Below the pieces are notes generated by a model, which searched no databases, was not told the DNA's origin, and was given only the letters and a program-made list of their open reading frames with translations. The position numbers and the translations under genes were made by a program. A DNA stretch of 64,000 bases from Novipirellula artificiosorum. GTDB lineage: Bacteria > Planctomycetota > Planctomycetia > Pirellulales > Pirellulaceae. Positions 1-8,770 of this stretch are shown piece by piece; the stretch's first letter is position 1, and every line of letters begins with the position of its first letter. The DNA is taken from NCBI RefSeq assembly GCF_007860135.1, contig NZ_SJPV01000010.1, forward strand, positions 39,115 to 103,114. The letters run 5' to 3'.

Positions 1-279
1 GCAGCAGATTAGCAGGACGGATGACGAGATAACGGCAGCCAACACAGGTTCACTCCGTTCTCGCTCGTCCCACTCGCGTCGATCGGCCTCCAGCAAATCA
101 CGCTGCTTGCCCACCTCGGCTCGTTCGTCTTGCAGATCTTGTTGGATTTCGAGCCATTGCTGGTCGCTCAGATCGCGGCCCGACGGTCCGCAGCCACTAA
201 GGGTCAAGGCGATCACGATCCATGTGATAGTGATCATCGTCAGCTGAGGGCGATTCATGCGGAGCGTTGTTGTCGGCAT
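1..279 (-). CDS. Putative lipoprotein, cut by the left window edge
   Basis: The reading frame opens with ATG at 279, preceded by a good ribosome binding site (GAAAGGAG, about 7 bases upstream), and stays open to base 1. A hydrophobic N-terminal stretch ends in the lipobox LTLSGC, so the protein should be lipid-anchored. It is followed by a charged, Gln/Glu/Arg-rich segment likely to form a coiled coil, then a second hydrophobic stretch (AVISSSVLLIC) at the window edge. A second ATG at 258 is possible. The first 83 bases overlap the upstream small membrane protein gene in another frame, so translation is probably coupled. It is the last visible gene of the AAA/DUF1257 operon. Function unknown; only the N-terminus is visible. 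Confidence 0.65.
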   Translation of the reverse strand, partial: MPTTTLRMNRPQLTMITITWIVIALTLSGCGPSGRDLSDQQWLEIQQDLQDERAEVGKQRDLLEADRREWDERERSEPVLAAVISSSVLLICC

Positions 280-415
280 GAGAGAACTCCTTTCGTAACA
301 ATTGTTGAAGTAGTGCCTGTAACCCTCGCCGCTGACGCCGCAGTTGCAACACGATCAGTGACGCGGTCGCGAGCGCCATCGAGAGGAACAAGCACACCAT
401 CAGAATGGGTGACAA
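197..415 (-). CDS. Small single-pass membrane protein, unknown function
   Basis: This 72-residue protein has one transmembrane segment at about residues 3-24 followed by a basic stretch (LRRQRR) and an acidic, His/Asp-rich tail, suggesting an N-out/C-in orientation. The likely start is TTG at 415 because AAGGAG lies 7 bases upstream; the first internal ATG at 400 has no comparable site. It follows the AAA+ ATPase gene by about 150 bases on the same strand and overlaps the next lipoprotein gene. No family is recognised. The position in the operon suggests a membrane partner of the ATPase, which is inference only. Confidence 0.55.
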   Translation of the reverse strand: MSPILMVCLFLSMALATASLIVLQLRRQRRGLQALLQQLLRKEFSHADNNAPHESPSADDDHYHMDRDRLDP

Positions 416-564
416 GGTGTTTCTCCTTGAATGCGTAAGAGAACCCGCCTCCGACGAGACTGGCCCTCAGGAAGAAGTTGAACCGCCTATGGGGTGAACC
501 AAATGATCTTGCGTGTCGCCCAAGTGCCCGGGACCGGTCCCGCGCACGTGGCGAGTGCCAGCAA

Positions 565-2052
565 TCAGTTTTTGGACGGCTGTGTCGAAACCTGCCGGCG
601 ACGATTCGAGGTTGTCGGGGCCGAGCGATAGATTCCGGCATGATCCGACGCCAAGCAGCGACCATCGGCCCAGCTTCGCAGTCGTTCCACGGATTCAGCC
701 GAAGTGACCGCCACAGGCACAACGTTATCCGCTGCTTGTGAGAGGGGAGTGTCCAGCAGCATAGCGAGCCGGCAGCACGATTTGATCTCCGCCCCAGTCC
801 AAAGGTCATCCTTCGGGCAAGGTTCATCATCGCTGATCCCATAGCGGTCGCGATACAACTGCCAGATCTCGTCCTTTTGCTTTCGGTCTGGTAGGTCCAG
901 GAAGAACACACCGTCAAACCGTTCGGCACGACTTAGCTCGGGTGGCAATTTCTGCACATCATTTGCCGTGCAAACCACGAAGACTTCTGATTCATGATCG
1001 TTTAGCCACGTCAGCACCGTTCCCATCATCCGCGAAGACACACCACTGTCATTGCTGCCACCGCCCGAAGCACCGGCAAAAGCCTTTTCCACCTCGTCGA
1101 TCATCAGCACACAGGGTGCCATCGCATCGACGGTCGCCAATGCTTGGCGGGTTCGCTCTTCCGATTGACCGACAAGTGACCCCATCAGCGAGCCAACATC
1201 GAGCATCAGCACCGGTCGATTGACCTCTTTGCCAAGGCACTTGCAGAATTCCGATTTGCCGCAGCCTGGGGGCGACAACAACATTACTCCCCGAGCATGC
1301 ACCGAGCCACTCGTTCGTGATCGCAGCAACGCTCGTCGTGTGAACGCTTTCAGGGCCGACAGGCCACCGAGGGAACTGAAATCCGAATCGCCGCGATAAA
1401 GCGACAGCAGACCGGAGTGCTTCAGTGTTTGGGTCTTGATCTCCCAAATCGCTGGAGGCCGCAAGCATTGGTGACGAACCAAGGATAGCGAGAACGCATT
1501 CTCGGCCTCCAGGCGAGTCAAACCCGCAGCGGCATCAAGCACCGCTTCGAATTCGGGGCCGTCTGGCAATTCATCGCCTTCGGTAGCGACCCCGCGGGCG
1601 ATCTCAGCAAGTTGCTCGCGGTCCGGACGTGGATGTTTGACCGTGACGAACAGGGTTTCGAGTTCGGGTGGTAGCTGCACGCTTGGTGACAGAATCACCA
1701 CGAACGTCCGTGCCGTTTTACCACCGACAACGGCCCGGTAGACCGCTTGCACGATCTCGGGCGATTGCAGGAAGCGATGGTAGTTCTTCAGCACCAGCAG
1801 CGTGGTGCCATCGCCTTGTCCCAGCGTGCGAAGCGATTCCACCGCCGACAACGGGTCAGAGGCCTCGGCGCCAAGGTCGCCACTGCTAAGGCAATGCAGT
1901 CCGCGATTGACGTCCCACAAGGCGAGCTGCCAATCTTCTTCGCCGCAGAGTCGGCCCAGTTCGCCGATGGCGTCTTCATGTTCTTGGGACTCGATCCAGA
2001 TACCTGTGAAGCAGGCATCGACGAGCTCCCTCATTCGTTGAGTCAGTGTCAT
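565..2052 (-). CDS. AAA+ ATPase, Ycf46-like
   Basis: The protein (495 aa) has an N-terminal region of about 200 residues resembling the non-catalytic half of Ycf46-type ATPases, then an AAA+ domain. Walker A is SPPGCGKS at about residues 260-267 and Walker B is VLMIDE at about 315-320, followed by a region with a sensor-1 type Asn (CTAND) and an Arg-rich AERFD segment. These features predict an ATP-driven remodelling protein of the cytoplasm. The start has AGGA 9 bases upstream. Its upstream neighbours encode DUF2997 and DUF1257 proteins; that trio is known from cyanobacteria and plastids (Ycf35/Ycf46), where its function is not settled. Family call is good; the substrate is unknown. Confidence 0.8.
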   Translation of the reverse strand: MTLTQRMRELVDACFTGIWIESQEHEDAIGELGRLCGEEDWQLALWDVNRGLHCLSSGDLGAEASDPLSAVESLRTLGQGDGTTLLVLKNYHRFLQSPEIVQAVYRAVVGGKTARTFVVILSPSVQLPPELETLFVTVKHPRPDREQLAEIARGVATEGDELPDGPEFEAVLDAAAGLTRLEAENAFSLSLVRHQCLRPPAIWEIKTQTLKHSGLLSLYRGDSDFSSLGGLSALKAFTRRALLRSRTSGSVHARGVMLLSPPGCGKSEFCKCLGKEVNRPVLMLDVGSLMGSLVGQSEERTRQALATVDAMAPCVLMIDEVEKAFAGASGGGSNDSGVSSRMMGTVLTWLNDHESEVFVVCTANDVQKLPPELSRAERFDGVFFLDLPDRKQKDEIWQLYRDRYGISDDEPCPKDDLWTGAEIKSCCRLAMLLDTPLSQAADNVVPVAVTSAESVERLRSWADGRCLASDHAGIYRSAPTTSNRRRQVSTQPSKN

Positions 2053-2111
2053 GCACTGGTTTCCTATTGCTTGAGTGTTGAAGGGGCAAAAGAGAAGCCC
2101 GGCGAGCGTCT

Positions 2112-2309
2112 CTAGGAAGACTGCTGCCGGGCTTGTTGTGTTTGGCTGGCCTCGGTTCGATAGAAGTCAGCCGTTCGGTGGTCGCTGCGTTTCTGGCCAA
2201 GCGAGCGTTCCAGAAACTCGCTGGCCTGCTGGCATGTGCTGCCAGTAAACCCTTTCGTCTCGACCTTGGTTGAACCATCAGGCGAGACAATCACTTCGAT
2301 TCGTTTCAC
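2112..2309 (-). CDS. DUF2997 family small protein
   Basis: This 65-residue protein begins MKRIEVIVSPDGSTKVETKG and contains the Cys/Glu region (GSTCQQASEFLE) typical of DUF2997. It starts with GTG, whose last two bases form part of the upstream TGA stop (GTGA overlap), and GGAGG lies 6 bases upstream, so it is translationally coupled to the DUF1257 gene. The family is found beside DUF1257 and Ycf46-like ATPases. The C-terminal 25 residues are Gln/Arg-rich and look disordered. Biochemical role is unknown. Confidence 0.8.
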   Translation of the reverse strand: MKRIEVIVSPDGSTKVETKGFTGSTCQQASEFLERSLGQKRSDHRTADFYRTEASQTQQARQQSS

Positions 2310-2674
2310 GAGGCACCTCCGACTTGGACGGTCACCTTGATCGAGCCATCACTAAGCGACTGCTCGCTGACCGAGTAGCCCTTGCGTCGAGCCTGGATCT
2401 TGGTCTTCTCGACCGCATAGGCTTGCAAGAACTCATCGAGCCGTTCCTGTTTGCCCCAATGGCCTTGGTAATTGTCAAACTTGGTTTCACCGGTTGCTGT
2501 GTCAAACACCACCGGATACCGCCAATCCCGAAGCCGAACAGCCAGTCCCGTAACGGACTCGCTAAACAGCTTCACCGTCTCAACGACCGGCTCCTCGAGC
2601 CCCAGTCGTTGACACCCCGCCCGAGCCGCCGCAGCGTCTCGGACTTGAGTTTGCACTTGCACCACATGTGACAT
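2306..2674 (-). CDS. DUF1257 / Ycf35-like protein
   Basis: The protein (122 aa from the chosen start) begins MSHVVQVQTQVRDAAAA, the characteristic opening of the DUF1257/Ycf35 family, and contains the conserved block WRYPVVFDTATGETKFDNY followed by a Gly/Trp region. The ATG at 2674 is preferred over an in-frame GTG at 2680 because GGAG lies 8 bases before the ATG but only 2 before the GTG. It heads the operon with DUF2997 and the AAA+ ATPase. Function is unknown in all organisms I know of; co-occurrence suggests the three proteins work together. Confidence 0.8.
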   Translation of the reverse strand: MSHVVQVQTQVRDAAAARAGCQRLGLEEPVVETVKLFSESVTGLAVRLRDWRYPVVFDTATGETKFDNYQGHWGKQERLDEFLQAYAVEKTKIQARRKGYSVSEQSLSDGSIKVTVQVGGAS

Positions 2675-2694
2675 TCGCACGTCTCCTGTAAGTG

Positions 2695-2734
2695 AAAAAG
2701 AGAGGTGACGGTGGCTACGTCGCCTCCGTCACCT
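2695..2734 (-). terminator. Terminator-like hairpin in the leader of the DUF1257 operon
   Basis: On the minus strand a 12-bp stem (AGGTGACGGAGG paired with CCACCGTCACCT, one A-A mismatch, 8-base loop) is followed by CTCTCTTTTT. This has the form of an intrinsic terminator, yet lies only about 9 bases before the ribosome binding site of the first gene. There is no minus-strand gene upstream because the next gene is divergent, so it may act as an attenuator. Confidence 0.55.
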
Positions 2735-2924
2735 ACATGTAGCGCAAAAGCGCTCGGTATTTAGCTCAATCGAGGATTCGGCTGCGAACTTGCATCACGT
2801 ACGAGAAGCCCGCTCGTCCTTGTAGTGTTTTTCGAAGCTTGGCGTGTCAGGCCGGAGCTTAACTTGTTTCTCACCCCACAAAGGTGGACAATGAGTGGGA
2901 TTCCAATATTTCGGGTGCCCCACC
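2735..2924. promoter_or_regulatory. Divergent intergenic region between the DUF1257 operon and the ECF sigma gene
   Basis: This 190-base region must hold the promoters for both divergent units. A small hairpin AGCGCAAAAGCGCT lies at 2741-2754. I cannot identify clear -35/-10 elements for either direction. Confidence 0.4.
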
Positions 2925-3506
2925 ATGAGTGACGTCACGCAGATCCTCAGGCAGATCGAAGATGGCGACGGCCATGCAGCCGAGAAGCTATTGCCGGTGG
3001 TCTATGACGAACTTCGTAAACTGGCCGCCACAAGAATGGCGAGCGAGAATCCTGGACAAACGCTGCAGCCCACCGCTCTGGTGCATGAAGCTTATATCCG
3101 GTTAGTGGATACACAGCAGGCCAAGCATTGGGACTCTCGCGGCCATTTCTTTGCCGCGGCTGCCGAGGCGATGCGTCGGATCTTGGTAGATCATGCGCGG
3201 CGTAAGAAACGCCCCAAGCACGGTGGGGACCGGTACCGCTTAGGCATCGACGCCGTTGAAAATCAGCAGTGTGCAACGATTGCTGAGAACGATACCGACG
3301 AGGTCATTGCGGTAAACGATGTACTTGACCAACTAGCGAGTGAGAATCCGCAGGCTGCGGCGCTCGTGAAGCTCCGATATTTTGCCGGCATGTCCCTCAG
3401 TGAAGCTGCCAAAGCAGTCGGGATCACTCCCGCGAGGGCCGTCCGCCAATGGACTTACGCCAAGTCCTATTTGTACTGCGAGTTGCAGAGCACAAGAAAG
3501 TTTTGA
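2925..3506 (+). CDS. ECF-type sigma factor (PF07638 / TIGR02999 type)
   Basis: The 193-residue protein has the planctomycete ECF signature: region 2 with ELRKLAATRMASENPGQTLQ and ALVHEAYIRLVD, an Arg/Lys-rich linker (HARRKKRPKHGGDR), and region 4 with LVKLRYFAGMSLSEAAKAVG before a DNA-reading helix. It should direct RNA polymerase to a small regulon. The start at the ATG of MSDVTQ is chosen by family resemblance; an in-frame GTG 30 bases earlier adds ten atypical residues. No anti-sigma gene follows; instead a Ser/Thr kinase begins 105 bases downstream. In related ECF groups (for example ECF43, studied as EcfP/PknT in Vibrio) a linked kinase activates the sigma factor, so the same may hold here. 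Confidence 0.85.
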   Translation: MSDVTQILRQIEDGDGHAAEKLLPVVYDELRKLAATRMASENPGQTLQPTALVHEAYIRLVDTQQAKHWDSRGHFFAAAAEAMRRILVDHARRKKRPKHGGDRYRLGIDAVENQQCATIAENDTDEVIAVNDVLDQLASENPQAAALVKLRYFAGMSLSEAAKAVGITPARAVRQWTYAKSYLYCELQSTRKF

Positions 3507-3611
3507 GAAAATTTCGTTTTTAGCACGCGAGCCGAACGAAAAACTCGCATTGTAATACGGGCCCTTGATTTACACCCCATTGTCAACTGATTCGTCGGGG
3601 GGACAACGCAG

Positions 3612-6600
3612 ATGATTGCGGAACCGCGAGACGTACAGGCGATCTTCGAAGCCGCCTTGGAATTGACCTCCGCGGAGGCTCGCGCAGATTACCTCGACAA
3701 AGCCTGCGGTGACAATCAAGTGCTGAGGGATCGGATCGAGCAGCTCTTACAGGTACAGTCCAAAGTCGGCGATTTCCTCGAATCGCCGGCCCCCGGCATC
3801 GCTGCCAGCCTTGCCTCCTTCGATCAAAAGGAGGCCTCCGATGGGAACGACGTAGCCACTCGGGACGATGCCGACGCCTTGGAACTACCCGGTCAGCAGA
3901 TCGGCCATTACAAGCTGCTTCACGAAATTGGGCGTGGCGGGATGGGTGTCGTCTACATGGCGGTGCAGCAGGAGCCCGTACGACGAAAAGTGGCTGTGAA
4001 GATCATCAAGCCAGGGATGGATACGAAAGAAGTGGTGGCCCGATTCGAAGCTGAGCGGCAGGCGCTCGCAATGATGGACCACCCAAGCATCGCTCACGTT
4101 CTCGATGGCGGCGGCACCGATTCCGGGCGTCCCTACTTTGTGATGGAGTTGGTCGAAGGGAAACCGATCACAAAATACTGCGACGAATTCCGATACACAA
4201 CGCGTCAGCGATTGGAGCTGTTTGCCCAGGTTTGCCAGGCGGTTCAGCACGCCCATTTGAAAGGGATCATCCATCGCGATCTGAAACCGACCAACATTCT
4301 GGTTACCGACAATGACCATGGGGTGACTGCGAAAATCATCGACTTCGGCGTCGCCAAAGCGTTGTACCAACCGCTGACCGATCGGTCGCTTTACACGCAA
4401 GCATCGCAGATGATCGGCACGCCGTTGTACATGAGTCCCGAACAGGCCTCGTCGACTTCGCTGGACGTGGACACTCGCAGCGACGTCTATTCGCTAGGCG
4501 TCCTGCTGTACGAGCTGCTCACCAGCACGACTCCGTTTGAACGTGAGCGGATGGATCAGTCCAGCGACGATGAGGTTCGCCGGATCATCTGCGAAGAGGA
4601 TCCGCCGACGCCCAGCACTCGGCTGAGCACCCTTGACGGCGCGCTCGACACGGTGGCTGAGAATCAACAGACCGATCCTCGGACGCTCTCTCAATCGCTT
4701 CGTGGTGAGTTGGACTGGATCGCGATGAAGGCGCTCGAGAAAGACCGTACGCGGCGTTACGAGTCAGCGAGCGAATTGGCCAAGGACGTGCAGCGTTACT
4801 TAGAGGATCAGCCCGTCGAAGCCTGCCCACCATCGACGCCCTACCGGCTAAAGAAATTCGCCCGCCGCAACCGTGGGCTGCTAACAACCAGCCTATTGGT
4901 TGCCGTCGTTCTGCTGCTCGGAACCGGCATCAGCCTGTGGCAAGCGAGTGACGCCCGGCGAGCGCGCGATCAGGCCGAGAAGAACTTCCATCAGGCTCGC
5001 GAGGCCGTCGACACCTACCTGACCGAAGTCAGCGAGAATGAACTGCTGAATGCTCCGTCACTGCAGCCATTGCGCAAGGATCTGTTGGAACTGGCGTTGC
5101 GTTATTACCAGGGATTCATTCAGCAACAGCCTGATGATGCCGATCTTCAGGCCGAGTTGGCCGATGCACATGAGCGACTCGGAGAGATTACCAGTCTAAT
5201 CGGATCCGCCGAGCAAGCGTTGCAAGCTCATCGACAGGCGTTGAGCATTCGCGAAAAGCTAGTGGCACGGCATCCAACCAGCCCAACCCATCAGCAGGCT
5301 TTGGCATCCTCGCTGCGCAATATAGCCCAACAGTCGATGCACATCGGCCAAACGGATCAGGCTCTGGCACAGCATCAAGATGCGATCACGGTGCTGGAAA
5401 AGTTGGTCGACCAGTATCCCCGTGTCTCGGAGTATCAGTCGGATCTAGCGGAATCCTACCGCTTCCTAGCAAGTTCTCAGAAGACGTTAGGGCAACAAGA
5501 CGAGGCCGAAGATTCCTACGGAAAGGCGATCTCGATGTCTGAAAAACTCGTCGAGGAAAATCCCGCGGTCAGGCAATATCAGTATGAATTGGCCAGGTCT
5601 TACAACTTAGGGGCGAATCTTGACTGCTCGCTGGGTCGGTTGAGCGAGGGCATCGCCCGCCTCGAAAAGGCGATCTTGATTCAGGGAGCAATACTGCAGC
5701 AAGAACCAGAGAATTTGAAGTTCCAGGAAGCCCAGGCGGATTTTTTTGGCGACCTGGCGCTGGCACAAAGGACGTTGGCTCAATTCGAAGAGGCAATGAC
5801 CTTCTGTGGGAAGGCGATCTCAATACAGGAGAAACTCGCCAACGAAAATCCCTCGGTCTTGCAGTATCAATCACGTTTGGCCATCTATTTTCAAACCCAA
5901 TCGTTTCTGCATATCGACTTAGGTCAATTCGAAGAGGCCGTGACCTGCTCAGAGAAGGGGATCTCGATTCAGGAAAAGCTGCTCGAACAGGATCCCGATG
6001 GAATGGAAATCCGCGCTAGACTCGGCTCGCTATACGCCGCCCTGGCCCAGTCACAATCGAGCATTGGGCAACTGGAGGACTCGTTGGCTTCCTACGAGAA
6101 GTCCATTCTCCTTTTCGAGAAGCTTGTGGAAGAGTATCCCATGATTGAGCGCCCGACCTTGCCCAGAACATACTTGAACGTGGCTGTGGCGCACTTTCGC
6201 TTGGGTCAGATGCAGAAGGGTCTGGACTATTCACAAAAGGCGCTCTCCGTTTACGAGAAGTTTGCGGAGCAACATCCGGACGTTGTAGACCATCAACAGA
6301 GTCTGGCAGCTGTGCATTACAACATCGCTCATACACATTATTTAATGGGTGAATTCGATGTGGCCACGGAACACCTCCGAAAAGAGATCGCCATCCTAGA
6401 GACGCTGTTGGAGCGAGTTCCGTCAATCGTGAAGTCCCTATTAAAGTTGGACATGGCCTACTTCAAATTAGCAAAGATTCTTCGCGATGCTGGCGATGAA
6501 GATGTTGCTGCCGAAGCCTGGCGCAAATTCATCGAAATTGCCACTGACGTGAACCATGATGAAGCAAACATTCACCTCTGGGGTCATGTGGGCCAGGCGC

Positions 6601-6926
6601 ACTACCGATTGGGCAATTGGCAGCAAGCACGCGAGGCGTTGGAAAAAGGGATCGAGCAGCGAGGTGACAATAATCCAATCTACGGCTTTGGCAGTGGATC
6701 CGAATGGTGGTTTCTGGCGATGACGCTGCATCAATTGGACGAGACCGAACAAGCTCGCGACATATACGACCAGTTGGTGGCAATGGGTGAAAAGTCCCCT
6801 GCCACGAACCAGTTCAATGCACCCTTTCGTGCCGAAGCCGACGAGGTCCTTGGTATTGTACAGCCAACAACCAAACAAGATGAGCAAGAGAGCCCGGTCG
6901 AGCCTGTAAGTTCAGAACTTGATTGA
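3612..6926 (+). CDS. Membrane Ser/Thr protein kinase with C-terminal TPR repeats
   Basis: The 1104-residue protein has a cytoplasmic N-terminus, a kinase domain at about residues 97-395 and one transmembrane helix at about 422-444, then about 600 residues of tetratricopeptide-like repeats. Kinase hallmarks are the Gly-rich loop GRGGMGVVY, Lys130 in VAVKII, Asp223 in HRDLKPTN, Asp244 in DFG, and the GTPLYMSPEQA activation segment. The repeats share a motif like EKAISIQEKLxEENP about every 52 residues, pointing to recent expansion. A TPR sensor outside and kinase inside, next to an ECF sigma gene, suggests signal-dependent phosphorylation of that sigma factor. Architecture is certain; the substrate is inferred. 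Confidence 0.9.
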   Translation: MIAEPRDVQAIFEAALELTSAEARADYLDKACGDNQVLRDRIEQLLQVQSKVGDFLESPAPGIAASLASFDQKEASDGNDVATRDDADALELPGQQIGHYKLLHEIGRGGMGVVYMAVQQEPVRRKVAVKIIKPGMDTKEVVARFEAERQALAMMDHPSIAHVLDGGGTDSGRPYFVMELVEGKPITKYCDEFRYTTRQRLELFAQVCQAVQHAHLKGIIHRDLKPTNILVTDNDHGVTAKIIDFGVAKALYQPLTDRSLYTQASQMIGTPLYMSPEQASSTSLDVDTRSDVYSLGVLLYELLTSTTPFERERMDQSSDDEVRRIICEEDPPTPSTRLSTLDGALDTVAENQQTDPRTLSQSLRGELDWIAMKALEKDRTRRYESASELAKDVQRYLEDQPVEACPPSTPYRLKKFARRNRGLLTTSLLVAVVLLLGTGISLWQASDARRARDQAEKNFHQAREAVDTYLTEVSENELLNAPSLQPLRKDLLELALRYYQGFIQQQPDDADLQAELADAHERLGEITSLIGSAEQALQAHRQALSIREKLVARHPTSPTHQQALASSLRNIAQQSMHIGQTDQALAQHQDAITVLEKLVDQYPRVSEYQSDLAESYRFLASSQKTLGQQDEAEDSYGKAISMSEKLVEENPAVRQYQYELARSYNLGANLDCSLGRLSEGIARLEKAILIQGAILQQEPENLKFQEAQADFFGDLALAQRTLAQFEEAMTFCGKAISIQEKLANENPSVLQYQSRLAIYFQTQSFLHIDLGQFEEAVTCSEKGISIQEKLLEQDPDGMEIRARLGSLYAALAQSQSSIGQLEDSLASYEKSILLFEKLVEEYPMIERPTLPRTYLNVAVAHFRLGQMQKGLDYSQKALSVYEKFAEQHPDVVDHQQSLAAVHYNIAHTHYLMGEFDVATEHLRKEIAILETLLERVPSIVKSLLKLDMAYFKLAKILRDAGDEDVAAEAWRKFIEIATDVNHDEANIHLWGHVGQAHYRLGNWQQAREALEKGIEQRGDNNPIYGFGSGSEWWFLAMTLHQLDETEQARDIYDQLVAMGEKSPATNQFNAPFRAEADEVLGIVQPTTKQDEQESPVEPVSSELD

Positions 6927-6944
6927 GATTCAAAGAGAACAAGA

Positions 6945-7060
6945 TCGGCTGGCGAGACATTCGCTACCAGGCAACACGCCTCACCAGCCGAAGAGCCAAC
7001 CTCAGAGCGAGTCGTCTGCGCGCTCGAGGCGAGGGCTTTTCCATTGTACCGCAGGCTGAT
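6945..7060 (+). ncRNA. Structured RNA-like element, copy A, in the leader of the next gene
   Basis: A long-range stem (GGCTGGCGAG at 6947-6956 with CTCACCAGCC at 6980-6989, one mismatch, extended by two outer pairs) is followed by a second stem made of three helices (6994-7009 with 7021-7037) and then ATTGTACCGCAG. Copy B at 8771-8880 has the same order of stems with changed but complementary bases, and shares GCAAC in the first loop, AGCGAG in the second stem and the 12-base tail. The tail leads into the ribosome binding site of the gene at 7082. It may belong to a planctomycete motif class such as Rhodopirellula-1, which I cannot verify. Confidence 0.5.
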
Positions 7061-7081
7061 CCCAAGCACGAGGAATGAGTC

Positions 7082-8374
7082 ATGTCATCTCGAAAATGCG
7101 TCCAAAAAGCTTCGCAACACCACCGGTCCGTCCCTTCTTCACCACACCCGTTCAAACAAAAGATATTGCCATTTATGCTTGCTCTTTCCCTTGTCCCTCT
7201 GTTCACGAACTTTGCGAATGCAAAGAAACCGATTAAAGACGATCCCCCGGCAGATTTACCCCTGGTACGTTACACGATCGAGGAATTTACCGGATCGCCT
7301 GCCGGTGCCCCAGCGCCCCTTGACATCAACGTTCTTGGAATGGTGATTGGCTTCTATTGGGACGGCACGCATTTCCTTTATTGGCACGATTTGGACGGTG
7401 ACGACCATCTCTTTTACGACCTAAATAATCTAAAGGATCTAAATACTCTAGAGGATATTGTGTGGCTGAATGGCCAGCCAGAGGGGACAAGGATTGTTCA
7501 TCCCCTTGGCATCAACGTTGTTGGACAGATTGTGGCGGACATGTACTACACGGACGACGAGCCCGCAATCTACACACCCGTCTTGATTGATACTTTTCTT
7601 AACCCGAACCCGAGTGCTTGGACAGTTAGTGTCGTGCCACTGCCCGACGACGCCGACGATGAAGTGAGTTCGTACGCTATTGCCATCAACGACAATGGCA
7701 AGATCCTTGGCAGCTACCAACGTCCCAATGGCACGTGGTCTCGTTTTCTGTCTCAGTGGTATTGGGATAGCGAGCTGGACCAGGGGATTTTCTTAACAGA
7801 ATCGTTGAGCACATCAATTGCAACACGCTATCTGTCTAATGGCTCCCTGAATAACGACGGTCGAGTGGCTGTGGCGGACGGCAGTACCTTGCTGATCTTT
7901 GACCCTGACTTGGAAGCACAGCAAATCGAGATCGAGGGGCTTCAACCTTTTGTTTCGGTAGATGATTTGGGACGGGTTGGTTGTCAGCTCACGAACGTAA
8001 AACTCGGTGGAAAAGGTGGGAAATTTGCCGACTACATAGTCCGCTACGGACCACCGCTTGAGGCCATTGCGAAGGCACCAACCGTCCACCTTTTCACCGG
8101 TAGCAACCAAAATTTCATGAACTCCTCGGGGGACGCCGCCTATTGGGTTGAGCATGAGGGTGGCTATTTGGTCCGCGAAGGGTCTGTTTGGAAGCTTGCC
8201 GATCTGATCGATACCGACAGCGATCCGACCATTGTGGATGCGTGGCGAGAGGGAAAACAGTGGGTAAAGGCGATCAGCGATCGTGACTCGAATACAGGTT
8301 TTCCCCTAATCGTGAGCGTTTGCAGCACAGAGATTGGTGGCGTTATTCTCATCCCACACCAAATTGAGGAATAA
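7082..8374 (+). CDS. Exported protein with HAF-like repeats, unknown function
   Basis: The 430-residue protein has a long basic N-region and a hydrophobic core (LPFMLALSLVPLF) ending in ANA before KKPIKDD, consistent with a Sec signal peptide. The mature part repeats a motif of the type I-N-x-x-G-x-I-x-G (for example DINVLGMVIGFY, GINVVGQIVADM, AINDNGKILGSY, SLNNDGRVAVAD), which is like the HAF family of extracellular repeats and suggests a beta-propeller. The start ATG has GAGG upstream. It lies just downstream of RNA element A. No catalytic motif is visible. Likely a surface or secreted protein; the role is unknown. Confidence 0.7.
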   Translation: MSSRKCVQKASQHHRSVPSSPHPFKQKILPFMLALSLVPLFTNFANAKKPIKDDPPADLPLVRYTIEEFTGSPAGAPAPLDINVLGMVIGFYWDGTHFLYWHDLDGDDHLFYDLNNLKDLNTLEDIVWLNGQPEGTRIVHPLGINVVGQIVADMYYTDDEPAIYTPVLIDTFLNPNPSAWTVSVVPLPDDADDEVSSYAIAINDNGKILGSYQRPNGTWSRFLSQWYWDSELDQGIFLTESLSTSIATRYLSNGSLNNDGRVAVADGSTLLIFDPDLEAQQIEIEGLQPFVSVDDLGRVGCQLTNVKLGGKGGKFADYIVRYGPPLEAIAKAPTVHLFTGSNQNFMNSSGDAAYWVEHEGGYLVREGSVWKLADLIDTDSDPTIVDAWREGKQWVKAISDRDSNTGFPLIVSVCSTEIGGVILIPHQIEE

Positions 8375-8770
8375 TAACTCCGAAAGGAGTCAGTTCGAAC
8401 TAACTTTCTTCATGTCACTCGATACTAAGCCTGTTTGATTGAGTGCAGGGGGTGCTTGCCAAAGCATTTCCAAAATCAATGTAGGCTACTGTAGCCTGAG
8501 TTTCTGAAGCAGTTTCGACCATCACGCGGCTGACTGAAGCGAGCTAGCCGCTGCGTGAAGTGGCGGAGAGTTCATTGAGTGTTAACCAACGAAATGACAC
8601 CGATCCGACAAACGAATCGGAAGAGACGCATTAGGTCCTTACGCCAACGGCGTTGTATTCCACAGCTTAGGTCGCGACGCACAACCTAGGGCACCGATTG
8701 CCCGACACACCAAACCCTGAAAGGGTTTTACAGATGCCATAACTGTTGACGAGACAAAATAAGCATAGGC
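8375..8770. other. Intergenic region with planctomycete-type repeat debris
   Basis: No gene is supported here. A hairpin-prone stretch lies near 8523-8556, and 8640-8735 resembles a dispersed repeat (a block beginning ACGCCAACGGCGTTGTATTCC and ending near CCTGAAAGGGTTTTACAG) that I associate with Rhodopirellula-like genomes. Short minus-strand frames across it have no recognisable product. Confidence 0.4.
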
